A stretch of 64,000 bases of DNA from Struthio camelus (lineage: Eukaryota; Chordata; Aves; Struthioniformes; Struthionidae). The DNA is taken from contig NC_090952.1 in assembly GCF_040807025.1 (NCBI RefSeq), forward strand, positions 23,495,068-23,559,067. Reading direction: 5' to 3'. Below the pieces are notes generated by a model, which worked only from the letters and a program-made list of their open reading frames with translations, made no database searches and had not been told where the DNA came from. Made by a program: the position numbers and the translations under genes. Of this stretch, positions 24,311-52,100 are shown in pieces (position 1 is the stretch's first letter; each line of letters starts with the position of its first letter).

Positions 24311-27300
24311 CTTACATAGGGCAGAATAAATAGAGCTTGTCTAAGTGGGGACATAAGTGCCCTGGAAGTACTTGCCACTCTGCACTAACATCACACAATA
24401 CAAGGACAAAGAAAGTCCTTTCCTCCTGCCTATGGGTCCTTCCTCCATTGTTTCAAGATTTCAGTGACTTGCTATTATAGTGGAAAGTCATATCCACCAA
24501 ACAGAGAAGGCTCCTCAACAATATCCTGTACTTCCTTCATAGATCCCAGCTGACTACATTAAAAAAAAAAAAAAAAAGCATACAGCAAATGAAGTAAACA
24601 TGCATCCAGTAAATATTTCCATGTCATCAAAGACCATGTGGTGGAACTGCTCCCAACGTTAACTTTGAGAATAAAAGACCGAAATTAATTTCTTCAGGGA
24701 ACCTTCGCAAAGGTGGATGTGGAATCACATTATCGATAATTACACTTCATGAACAGGACCTAATCATTTGGCAACTTTTATTTGAAGATGTGTGATAATT
24801 TTTCCCACTGACTGGGAACACGACTTTGCAGGTCACAGGAAATACTTACTATCCTCATATTCGCCCATCGTGTTTCCTGACACTTAAACACACCAACAGA
24901 TACCACTCTGTCACTCTAGACAGTCATATACCTAGACAAATCCCACCATTTTACAAGTGGCTTTCTGTTTTGTTGATCTCTTACACTACGTTACGTGGTT
25001 CTAACGTGCATCCTAGGTCTATCTGCTCTTCTGCAATGTAACTACATTACACTCAGCATTCCCCTTGGTATCTTAGTCTAAATTAACTCATATGTTAGAG
25101 GGCTTTGACAAGTCCTTGAACGTGAATTTGGCTACTTCTTACTATTAACCAGTGATAAATGCAAAGCAGCTTACCCCTTACACAGAGTGAAGAAGAATAC
25201 ACAAATACGCAGTTTGCACTGAGTAACTGGCATACTGTAAATATGCATGCTCACTTCTCTCCTGGTAAAATTTTCATGGGCCTGTTAACTCAATAGGATA
25301 TACTTTCAGAAAAAGAACAGATATGCAAATATGAAATTCATAACTCATTTATTGAATATATATATATATATGCAAGGATACCAATAAAAAGAAACTAATA
25401 CTGCAAACTACAACTTTGGAAGTAAAGCCAATATAACAGGAACAAAATATACATAACATTGTAGATAGGAATGCATTTACCCTCTTTCATACATTCCTTG
25501 TCTTTACACCTAATGTAAATGTATGCTAGAGCAAAAGCTGCAGATGTTAGCCTAACCTGAGTGCTTTTTGACAAGCTACAGTTCTCCAGGATCCTTTAAG
25601 GGTTGAGATGTCACTGCTGACTAATGAATGTGCATATATATGCATATATAGAAACTGCTTCAACATTTAAACATAAATTAAGAGCTGTGTTCGGTTTTTT
25701 AACCTCCACTGCTAATGTAGTTCTGTTTCTGGTGACTTGGAAGAAGAGTTACTATTTGCTATAATGTACTTTCAGTTCTCTTTTAAGATTAGTTTCATTT
25801 AATGGGGATTAATTTTATTGTCAATCTGATTCTGCATATTAATCTTTTTTGGAATGCACTGATTATCACCTGCCAGATAAGTTTGATATTTCAAAGCGCT
25901 ATCACTCCATCTTCTGCTCTAGTTTAGCATAAAGTTATTCTCCATGCAGGCAGCAATAAGAAGCAAGCTCTACTCCTTTATATCACATTTCTTGTCTACT
26001 AAAAGCAGAAATTAATTCAGGGCCAGATTCAGTAAAATCATACCTTCCTATATCAGCACAGCTCTTTGCACCTGAAGATCAGACTTTGCGGAGTGTAGGT
26101 GATGGACTTATTGCTGCCCTCCAGGAGTTAACCTCCTGATGTAACTCCTACTAGAGCCTTATCACAGAAGCTCCTGTGGATCAACACCTGCCGAATGAGT
26201 AGACCTTTTGGACACCTTATCTATTGAACTGCACCTTTTATGCTTCTGTGAAACGGAGTGATAGCATAGCTTACTGCTACGTTGTTTAATCCTGCCTTTG
26301 GACTCTGGCACAACACCAGCTGGACCCTCATGTAACTTGAGCTATACCCTTCTGATGGCTGTCCTTCCTTGGTACAGTCCTTTCTTGGTATAGCACAATC
26401 GCAGATCTGTTAATACAGAGACACAGTGAGTTGGGGAGAGATCTCCATTATCAGAGGGTTCCAGGAGTCTTTAAACAAGACACACTACACTACTCTGGTG
26501 GACCAAAAAAACCCAAAAACCTCAAAGGCTTAAAAAAAAAAAAATATCAAGTGAAATCAGTTTCACATGACAAGTTCTCTTAAAAATCAAGATAGTTTTC
26601 TGATTGTGAGATGAAAGCAGAAGGTGCCTATTAAAAAAAATCCCAGGAACAAATAGACTGTATTAATTTAACTAGCTAATTTAAACATACCTATTTCACC
26701 TATTGAGCACTTTCATTACTTCTAACATTTCTGGGAAGGCAGTAGATGCTCCAGAATAATCTTCAATATATGCTTGCAAAGATTACACTGCTTAAGAAAC
26801 AAACAAACCAACCAAAAAACCAAAAAAAAAAAAAAAATCAGACAGACTGTCTGAAATTCCAAGCTAAAATATGCATAAAAAGACAGCAATGGCAGTATTT
26901 TGTCTTTAAAAAATTATGTAAATGTTGTATACCTATCATACATTGTCATGCTTTTTAAAACTACAATTAAGGACATAAGAGATGTACAGTAAATACACTG
27001 CTGAGGTACATTTCTTCTAAATATTAACACCACAACAGAATTACTCCCCAGCAGGTGATGCTACTTGGGAACATATAAATACAATTTTTACATTGTAAGG
27101 CACTTTTACCCAGCATACATGACAAGCTGAAGTCAGTTATGACCAATTTGAAGCTCATAACAAAAAGACTTTTGCTTTTGACTTTCAGTTCCCATTAATT
27201 AGTGACAATTTAGTCAGGCCATACCAGCACAAAGAGGTAACAGGTAACCAGCCACTTAGTCTTCTGCTACCCAAAAGTAAAGTGCTGTTCTGGTTTTTAG

Positions 27301-29030
27301 TGGCATGGAATGGCGTACATTATTTCACATCAGATGAATTAGACTGAATAACATATTAAGCAACTGACAATATGATTTAGAGCTCAGTCTCAAATACAAT
27401 TAGTATGCTGGCAGATCTATCCCATGTATCTGTCATCCAATCTTAGTTAAAAATACAGTAGCTGCAAAGAAAGTGCCTTTATTCCATGGGAGAGCCATGT
27501 CTGAGGCACAAAACCTAGAAGCAATTTCAACACTGAAGGATGTTATTTTGCATTCTAAAACTGTTCTGAGTGGCTGAAAATGTTCATATTCTAGAAGAAA
27601 TAAACACCTTGATAGACAATTTCAATAATCGATCTGTCATTGCAATTCAAGTCACGCTTTTAATTTTGAAAGTTACAAATACAAAATAAAAATGATCAAT
27701 GGCATCATGTTTAGAGCAGTAACTGAATATTTTCTGTACACAGCAATATTTCTTTCCAAAACTGCATTATTCCCCAGGAAAGCAAACAGATTGAATTCTA
27801 ACAATTAAAATGTTAGAAACTCTATAATATACAGTAATTGAGTCCCTCAAGACATTAAGGGAATGCATAAGAAGACAACGACACACGTTAAATCTTTTAA
27901 AAATACAAGTAAAAAACGCTACAGAAACTCATGTTACAAGTGAACTGTTTTTGCAATACCAATCACAGAAGAACTGTAGCAGATTATAGTCAAATCACTG
28001 CATTTTGCTTGTTTCCTTCCTTCAAATCTAGAAGTTTTGTTGGGAGTTCAGAGTTAAACAAGTCAAAACCCTAAACAGTGTGATGCGATAGCAACAGATA
28101 AACTTGTGGATCAGGTTCAGTTTTTTGGTTTTATGTAAGGTAAGTCTGAGAACGTGCTTTAACAGACCAATTGAGAAGCTAGTAGCCATTAGAAACGCCA
28201 AGGTGTTCTGAAAGCAGTCAGAGGACTGATCTGTTAGGTTTGGTATAACCTAGATTTGATTATTCCCTAGTGGAACATCAAACTCTAGCAAGTAGAATTC
28301 CATGACATGATTGCTGACTTGACAGAAAGAAAAAAAAAAAAAGTCACGAAAACAATAAGGATGATAAGCAAAGTTTCTCATATAGTGGTCATAAGATTAA
28401 AAAATAAATACCAATCTAGGAAAAAAGGCTGTTTCCTCATTCTTCTTACAGAATATGGGACCTCTCTGCATATTCTGGACAAAACATGAAGTGTTCCACA
28501 CAACACAGAACACTTGAGGTATGGACGTCAGATATGGTGGCTAAATTCCATAGCGAGTTAACGTTGTAACTCTGAAGTAAGAGAGATTGGGTTGCAGAGT
28601 CCAAAGGTTTGTATAATAAGTTTGTAATCACACTTAGTGAAGTGTTCTTGGTAAATCAGGGACGCAGAAAGAGGTGGGTTGTCAGGGAAAGAATGAACTA
28701 CAGCCCTTTGGCATGAGTTCTACAGCTCACAGCTCAGAACCAACAGCTGCTCAAGTAAATCTCCCGCAAACAATGCTGGGCGGAATGAGCAATCACAACA
28801 GGAACAACCTGAAATGTTCAAGCGTGCTTCGGTGCACACTGAGTCCTTTTCTACTGTGTGCTTTGCAAGCAAAAACAGAGAGCGGCTTTCCCATGTATAG
28901 CCTCCATAGCTTGTATATGAAGAAAACGTAAAATTCACAAAGTACCGGCTTGTTGCCACCATGAACTTGTCCATGATGTTAATTAAACTAGCTAAGACCT
29001 TCCCTCGTTGCATGAATCCACTAAACAACT
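24311..29030. other. AT-rich region 3' of PHF6
   Basis: No coding exon found. It could hold further PHF6 3' UTR, because mammalian PHF6 has a long one. Minus-strand AATAAA motifs occur at 25348-25353 and 27478-27483. An (AT)n microsatellite lies at 25356-25371. Poly-A runs occur near 24,560, 26,531 and 26,822. Confidence 0.6.
25356..25371. repeat. (AT)n microsatellite
   Basis: Sixteen bases of alternating A/T in the AT-rich region downstream of PHF6. Confidence 0.9.
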
Positions 29031-29053
29031 TACACATTCCAAATCTTAAGGTT

Positions 29054-29059
29054 TTTATT
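29054..29059 (-). terminator. PHF6: Candidate PHF6 poly(A) signal
   Basis: Minus-strand AATAAA about 610 nt past the PHF6 stop codon. It is followed within 15-35 nt by a GU-rich stretch (GGAATGTGTAAGTTGTTTAG on the minus strand), the usual downstream element. Other AATAAA motifs further away are alternatives, so this may be an early or unused site. Confidence 0.4.
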
Positions 29060-29667
29060 AGGTCCAGAAATATAGATCTTACTTCATTTCAATGTCTGCC
29101 TTAACTTTTGACACTGTACATATTACATATCATTTATATAGTGTTTCATTTTTTCCAGACACTGCAGACTACAAACTACATAATATTGACATGTAAAACT
29201 CTGCCACTTACTGAAGGCTCACACACATGAACGTTTCAGGCAGTTCAATGAAACTTCTAACAGAGTTGGGTAGTAAAAAGTTACTAACCCTTTTCTGATT
29301 TTAGAAAACAATTTAAAAGAATTAGTAGTTATGATGTCTTAGCCATTCCCAGTTCTATAACTCTGTCCCTTGAACCTGTTTAAAAAATGATGAAAACAAT
29401 AGTAAATTTAAAATCATACAGAAAAGCATTTAGCAGCTCTGACATTACATCTATATTTAGCAATAGAAATGAGGGCCTCCATTTTTAAACTGTTACAAAG
29501 TCAGCTGGATTTTAAAAACAACAAATCCTCCCCATTTTTCTACAGTATGCCAATAAAAAGTACTTAATTGCATACGCTAGATTTAAATACTTTACTGCAA
29601 TAAACTACATTAAATGCATATTGCGTTTCAGTCTCAGTAACAGATCTGTCAGGAGTAACTTCCATAC

Positions 29668-46145
<16,478 letters not shown>

Positions 46146-46187
46146 GATTTTAAGTGACCTCAGAACGCCACTTCAATCCTCTCAATG

Positions 46188-49100
46188 CTACAGAAACAAA
46201 AGGTGCAATCAACATGTTAACATCAACAAAAGGCAATTTAATTTACAGTTTTATAAATACAATATAGGTTACTTGAAAATGATCTCTCCCTCGTTATCTT
46301 TCTGTTTACACTACTACAATACACCCAAATAACCATGCACCCAGCAGAGGCAGTATCTTCACTAATCTTAATGAAATTGTATCAGCAAGCAGTATTAGCC
46401 TTTTAGGCAAAAAGTTTAAACGCTAATATAAAACTTAGAGAGGGGAACAGGAAGAATTACATGGAAAATATAGTAAGTACAGCAATCATTAGGACTCTGG
46501 GGGAAAATCTTACAGCACTGCTCTCATCCCATTGCTATAATAAATAATTATAGCAAAGCAACGTGTAGAAATTGCATGCAATACGTCGGCATGCAGTAAA
46601 ATCCAAGCTACTGAACTTCTTCAAAACCAAAACCAAAGAAGAACCCAAGAGTCCAGCTTAGCATCCAGAATAAATTTTGCATTCAAAAGTTCATAAAGTA
46701 ATACTGCAGATGAGTAACTACCCTTATGAGATGAAAAGATAAAACGTTACCATTTTAGGTATGACATAGATATGCCATGGCTAGTCAAACACCGTTATGA
46801 ACAAAATTTTAGAAGGATCTATGACTAACATGAAAAGGTTTCCATTGCAGCAAGACCTATAGCTGATTTAACAATATCATACCAGTAGTAAGTATCTGAG
46901 AGCTGCTATTCTCATCTAAGAGAATTAATATTAAACTCAAAACGAATCACATACTTTTTAACAGGTTATCAGTAACACATTTCAAAATGTAACACCGAGG
47001 TCCCTAACCCAGTAATAAGACAGACACACTGGAAGTTCAAAGATTAAAATACCTAGCAAGCGTACATACTTCTTGGAGCAATATTGAGTAGTTTGTGTGT
47101 ATTTGTTCCTACAGCTCTCAAAAAACGCTACACAAGCATAACCTAGTCTATATAACAAATACGGCCTTCTTCAAACAGATCTGTTTACAGCTTTTTACTT
47201 TAGAGATTTGAGCCTTACTGTCACTCAGAACTGACCTCAGCTGCAATAAAAATAGCCTCCTCTACCTTTGTGTACAGTAGACTCTCATCTAAATTAGAAA
47301 AGCCTCCGTAAAGTTTGATATTTCTTTTGAAAAGCAGAGGTGCACTACATCTGGGCTGCATTACAACGGCTATCCGCGTGAAAATGCATGACCATTTTTT
47401 GAAGTTTGCCAAGTCAAACCTGCCTGCCTCTAAGCACAGTCAGATTCTCAAAGTACTAATATCACTATTTTTATAACAGAAAGCAGAGTAACGTTAAGCT
47501 TCTGCTGACACATGCTTTCATTAGCAACCATCCTTTTAAATTCTCACTACTGTTTTCATAGATTTTCACAGACTGAATTTTTAAGTGTTTGTCTTGCCAT
47601 ATTAACTACAAAATTCATACATCAAAAGGTGTCTGTCCTATATCTATTGCCTTTGCTTTATCAACAGCTTCATTCACTTTCTTTTGTCAACTCAAAGCAA
47701 TTTACTAGCTGATGACGCATACTCATAAGAAGAATGCATAGATTTCAGATCTTGCTGATTTGCACAAAAAATGTGCCAATCTGGATAAACTAGTCACACC
47801 CTTTTGCAGTGGCAATAGAGAGTCCTTAAGTATTAAACACAAAAGAATTACTCTACTGTATTCTTCTAAAGAAGAAACAAAATAAGACAACTCTGTAATC
47901 CCTTTTTGAGTAAAAGGAAGGAATGATTTTAGAAGGAAGGAAACAGAATTTCCAATGTTCATTTTTAAAAACTTAAAAAAAAAATTGGAAATAAGAAAAA
48001 GATCTATAAAAGAACAGTAGGAAAGAACATCAAAAAAAGATTTCTTGTTTTCAGATATTCAATAGCATAAATCACAACAACATAAATCACACAGTGATGG
48101 GTTAGAAATACATTAACACATGATTTAAAATTCAGTAAGATCTGTGATATAAATAGTGTGATACATACACATATACACACACTCCCTCACTCATTTAGGT
48201 CCACCTGTATTAACAGTGCATTCCTTCCATAAACTATTTCTGTTTTACAGTCAGATTATATTATCACTAACTATTTTGACAGCAATTATAATAGTTCTTA
48301 AAGGGAAGATTAGGGATTTCCTTGAACATATATGTACAGCTTCTACTAACTTAACAGGAACCTTTTCCCATAATAAGAATTACTGGATGTGGCTGTTCCA
48401 GACTTTTGTGGCTACTATAAAGATAGCTATCCTTCAATTTAACTAGCAAATTCGTATTTTATAAAATGTAAATAATTTATAAAACACATAAACATTTAAG
48501 AAGTTCCTCACTGCATCTTTAAATTATAAAAATAGTAACTTTGCAAGAAACAAGATTGTAAAGGATCTTATCATAGTTGACTGCAGTCAACTGCCTTCAG
48601 CCTCATGCCTTACAGTGCACTTGAATAGACACATGAGAAAGTACATCGTTATAGCAATACCTGAACCTGACATAACCTCACTTCTTGAAGTACTTTTGCA
48701 CAATTAGATTTTAAGGCTCATATTAAAGTTAAAAATAATGCTAGTATTTACTTGATGATGGATGGATGTTGATTTTATAATGAAAAAATGAAATTAGCAA
48801 AAATTGTTTTGAAAGAATTATTCAGTTATAAATAATTTAGCATTTGAAAAATATTCAAAATATAAACAGATCAAAACCCACTAAAGTAGGCCAGAAAGGA
48901 AACACACATTCTTCTCAGTACGTTATTTACTCTGAAAGCATTTTAAAAGGATATCTAAAAGTTTTCTTTCCAATACTGTTCTTTGCATTTATCTTTTCTG
49001 TATTACGAGGTATTAACACTATTTGTACATTTCTAAAGATTGCAACAAAAATTAAGTATCAGAAAACATTTCAGAAGCATTTTATTCATAGACCTATCTC

Positions 49101-51335
49101 TAAACTGTTTGTTTTCTCATAAATGTCAGAAAGCACTGTTCTGACATAACTGGGATCACCTTTCTTTGTGCTGAAATGCATGTTTTACCCTGTCCCTTTA
49201 AAAATACCTGTTTTCCGAGAAAGATGAACGAAGGTACGCAGCTGTATCACAGACCCAGAACTGTGACTGCAAACGCTCAAAATCTTGTTTTCATTTCTAG
49301 AGTAAAATAATCTAAGAGCAACTAATCCAGTTTGCTAAGTATCAAGCTACATTTCACAGGAACGAGGAAAATAGTGCAACTTAAAAACAAGTTAATATTT
49401 CTGTTTTCCGTGTTTAAAAAGATAATCAATAAGTGAGATTTTTAAAACAGTATTTAAATACACTCTTGGCAGAAATTTTGCATATCAGCTTCGTGAGAAA
49501 AAAGTTTTGTAGACTGGTTCACTGAAACGGAGGTACTATGGAATCACTCACTAGAAAGCTTAGGCATTATCTCTACCAAAATTAAACGTGTGCTACAAAA
49601 CAGGTATCTTAATACATCTAAATACATCTTCCATGTGCATGGTCTAGAAACGAGAGGTTACCTCTATCCTAAAATAAGAGAAGAAGATACTCAATTAGTG
49701 ATTTTTCACTCAAAATGTTTGGTTCATTTGCATTTATATTTCTTAACGTCCACTAAAGGTATTCAATATGGTGCTTTTCCTAATAACGCCTTTATTTTAC
49801 CTTAAAAGAAGTATGTTTTACTGTACTTACATTTATTTTACTGTATATTGGTTTTACTGAGTACTAGGCAACAAATTTTAGAAGTACAAAGGAAAAGCGC
49901 AAGTGCAAGAATCTCAGGCAAAGAAGGACGCTTCTTAGCATAAGAGACGTTGTTCAGCACCAAGGAAGGGAAAGTAACCTGGATTCTAATTTCTGTTTAT
50001 CACTTGAATATGTTTCAAGAGCTACAGTTTGTTTATAGAAGTCAAGCCCAAGTTTGTACTTCCAACAAAGGACAGTGTTCTAAATGCTATACTTTCTGAC
50101 TTAAGGTTTCTTTTGATGTGTGGCCTATATGACTACAGAATTATATTTAAAAAATTTAGGATTTAAATTTTCATGTCAAGAAAATCTCAGACATCCAAAT
50201 AAAACCCCCAAGAGAAATATACAAACTTACAAAAAAACAAAAAGACAAGCACAAAGTGGTTTGGACACTGACAGGAAAACCTACAGAAAATACTTACAGA
50301 GATATTTTTCAAGATGACTAGAGATTGCAGATTCCCAGTTCAAGAAACTTACAAGTGCTTTATACTCCCTAGGGTCTATCACCTATTTTTGTGGACGTTA
50401 TTTTGGGGTAGAGGGGTGAGGCTAGGGAAAAGGAACCGAGATCATGGAGATGTCTGTAGCTGAGAAGCCAAAGTGACAAGTCCCACGGAAATCTTAGCCA
50501 AGAGTCACTTTCAGTATCCTAAAGTCACTATAAAAGCGGGATGGGGGGGGTTTCCATACAACTTCCCTGGAAAAAGGGAACCAAAGGGGGTGGGGGTTGA
50601 AACAACCCTGGAAAGTCTAAACAATAGAGTAGGTAACTGAAAATTACACAAAAACAGCCTGAGGTTAGGAAGATCTCGCAGACGGCACAGACCGATCTTC
50701 AAGAAAGTTTACCTACTCCCACGGGGAGCGAGAGATGATCCGATAAAGGCATCTGCGATGCTCACCTCCCCGGGGTGGGGGGGGGATCAATGAGGCACGG
50801 CGCCGCTTTGGGGAGAGGCTGCCGCGATTTCCCTCGCAGGAAGCCGGGTAGGGGCCCGCCGCAGCACCGGCGGGGCCTAACCCCCTCCGCCCACGGAAGG
50901 CCTACCCACGGGGGCTCGGTGGCACCGGAGCCTCCCCGGGGGGGGGGGCGGTCCCCCCTCTTCCTCGTTATGTTTTGGGGGAAACAGGACTCGCAGACAA
51001 GGGGGGGCGGATCCTTCAGAGAAGGAGGGAGCGGGCCGAGGCGGGCGGAGCGAGCTGCTGCCCGCCGCCCGCGGGGAGGCGGGTAACGGCACCGGGGGGG
51101 GCGGGGACCCCCTGAAGAGGCAGCGCGGGGCGCCGGGACCCTCCCGGGGGCGGGCGGCTCGGCTCGGCTCGGCCCGGCCCGGCGCGGGGAGCAGCGGCGG
51201 CCGCCGGCAGCGGGAGGTCAGGGCGCGCGGCCCGGCCGGAGGGCGGCGGGGGGCGAGCGGGCCGGGGAGCCGTGCCTACCCCGGGCGCGCGGCAAAGAGG
51301 CGGCTGGGCACTCGGTCGGTCACTCAGTCACTCAC
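46188..51335 (-). other. PHF6: PHF6 intron 1 (right boundary provisional)
   Basis: About 5.1 kb, AT-rich up to about 50.7 kb and then entering the CpG island. The right edge assumes the donor at 51330-51335; alternatives at 50765 (GAG|GTGAGC) and about 50713 (GTAG|GTAAAC) would shorten it. Contains CA-rich low-complexity sequence near 48,165-48,190. Confidence 0.6.
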
Positions 51336-51469
51336 CCGTGCAGGCAGACGGGCAGGCGGGCGGGCGGGGAGAGGAGCAGCTCGGGGACACCCCCACCCCC
51401 CGTCACTGCCGGTCGCTCACGGCCGTTCGCCCGCCGGGACCTTCCCTTTCATTCGGGGCAGGGGACGCT

Positions 51470-51502
<33 letters not shown>

Positions 51503-51550
51503 AGCGCAAGCACGCACGCACGCACGAGCGGACGCACGCACGCACGGGCC
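51336..51550 (-). other. PHF6: Proposed PHF6 exon 1 (5' UTR)
   Basis: The left boundary is the donor GTGAGT at 51330-51335. The right boundary is a guess: the CCAAT box at 51619-51623 usually lies 60-100 bp upstream of the start site, giving transcription from about 51,520-51,560. This leader would contain the (GCC)n and part of the (CACG)n repeats, and an 11-codon upstream ORF at 51417-51452. It is non-coding with respect to PHF6. Confidence 0.4.
51471..51502. repeat. (CGC)n trinucleotide repeat
   Basis: Thirty-two bases of perfect CGC/GCC repeat (about 10.7 units), reading GGC/GCG on the PHF6 sense strand. It is probably in the PHF6 5' UTR or core promoter. Confidence 0.97.
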
Positions 51551-51573
51551 GACGCACGCACGCACGCACTCAC
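51511..51573. repeat. Interrupted (CACG)n repeat
   Basis: Three blocks of CACG/ACGC units separated by GAGCGGA and GGCCGA. The blocks are alternating purine-pyrimidine, GC-rich and therefore Z-DNA-prone. Confidence 0.93.
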
Positions 51574-51618
51574 GGCGCGCTCGGGCCGCGACGTCGCGAC
51601 GCTGCGGGGCGGCGCCCG

Positions 51619-51626
51619 ATTGGCGC
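51619..51626 (-). promoter_or_regulatory. PHF6: CCAAT box overlapping E2F-like site
   Basis: ATTGG on plus (51619-51623) reads CCAAT on the PHF6 sense strand. The overlapping TTGGCGC (51620-51626) resembles the E2F core. Prediction only. Confidence 0.5.
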
Positions 51627-51668
51627 GCGAGGCGGCGCGGCGGGAGCACGCCGGGCCCTGCGACCTTC

Positions 51669-51680
51669 TGCGCACGCGCG
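51669..51680. promoter_or_regulatory. PHF6: NRF1 site 1
   Basis: TGCGCACGCGCG fits the NRF1 consensus YGCGCAYGCGCR at all twelve positions. It lies just upstream of the proposed PHF6 start site. Confidence 0.65.
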
Positions 51681-51756
51681 CCCCCTCCCTTTTTTTTCCG
51701 CGAGGCCGTGAGGCGAGGGGAGCGGGGAAACGGAAGAAGGCGGAGCGGGGCGATTC

Positions 51757-51768
51757 TGCGCGTGCGCA
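51757..51768. promoter_or_regulatory. PHF6: NRF1 site 2
   Basis: TGCGCGTGCGCA is, on the minus strand, TGCGCACGCGCA, a full match to YGCGCAYGCGCR. It is 88 bp from site 1. A third, one-mismatch copy (GGCGCATGCGCG) starts at 51891. Confidence 0.65.
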
Positions 51769-52100
51769 GCACTCTCCCGCAGCCGTTGGACGGCGGGGGG
51801 CGGGGGGCGCTGAGGCTGCGCAGAGCCCCAGGCGCGCGGCGAGGCGCCGGCGCAGTCTCATGGAGCGGCGGCGGCGCGCTGAGGAGGGCTGGCGCATGCG
51901 CGCGGCTCTCCGGCGCTCAGAGACCGCCATGGGGCGGTGGGCTCGACGGCAGCCGGCGCTGCCTCAGAGGCGGCCGCGGGCCGCTTGCCGGCTCGGCCCG
52001 GCTCCTGGGGAGGGAGCGGGAGGAGTTACGGTTCCCCTGGCCGCCCAGCTGCGAGCCCACACTGGCCAGCTGCGGCTTCTTGGTCAGAGCCCCTACGGGA

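Larger units (their letters stand above)
50750..52100. promoter_or_regulatory. PHF6: CpG island / PHF6 promoter and 5' non-coding exon
   Basis: Dense CpG block flanked by AT-rich DNA, 4.6-6 kb upstream of the PHF6 start codon, as expected for the non-coding exon 1 and promoter. The minus-strand donor CACGG|GTGAGT (exon end 51336) is the best exon 1 boundary. Promoter elements upstream of it are an E2F-like TTGGCGC and CCAAT box (51619-51626) and two perfect NRF1 sites. Open frames of up to 288 codons on the plus strand (51272-52138) are a by-product of high GC. Confidence 0.85.
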
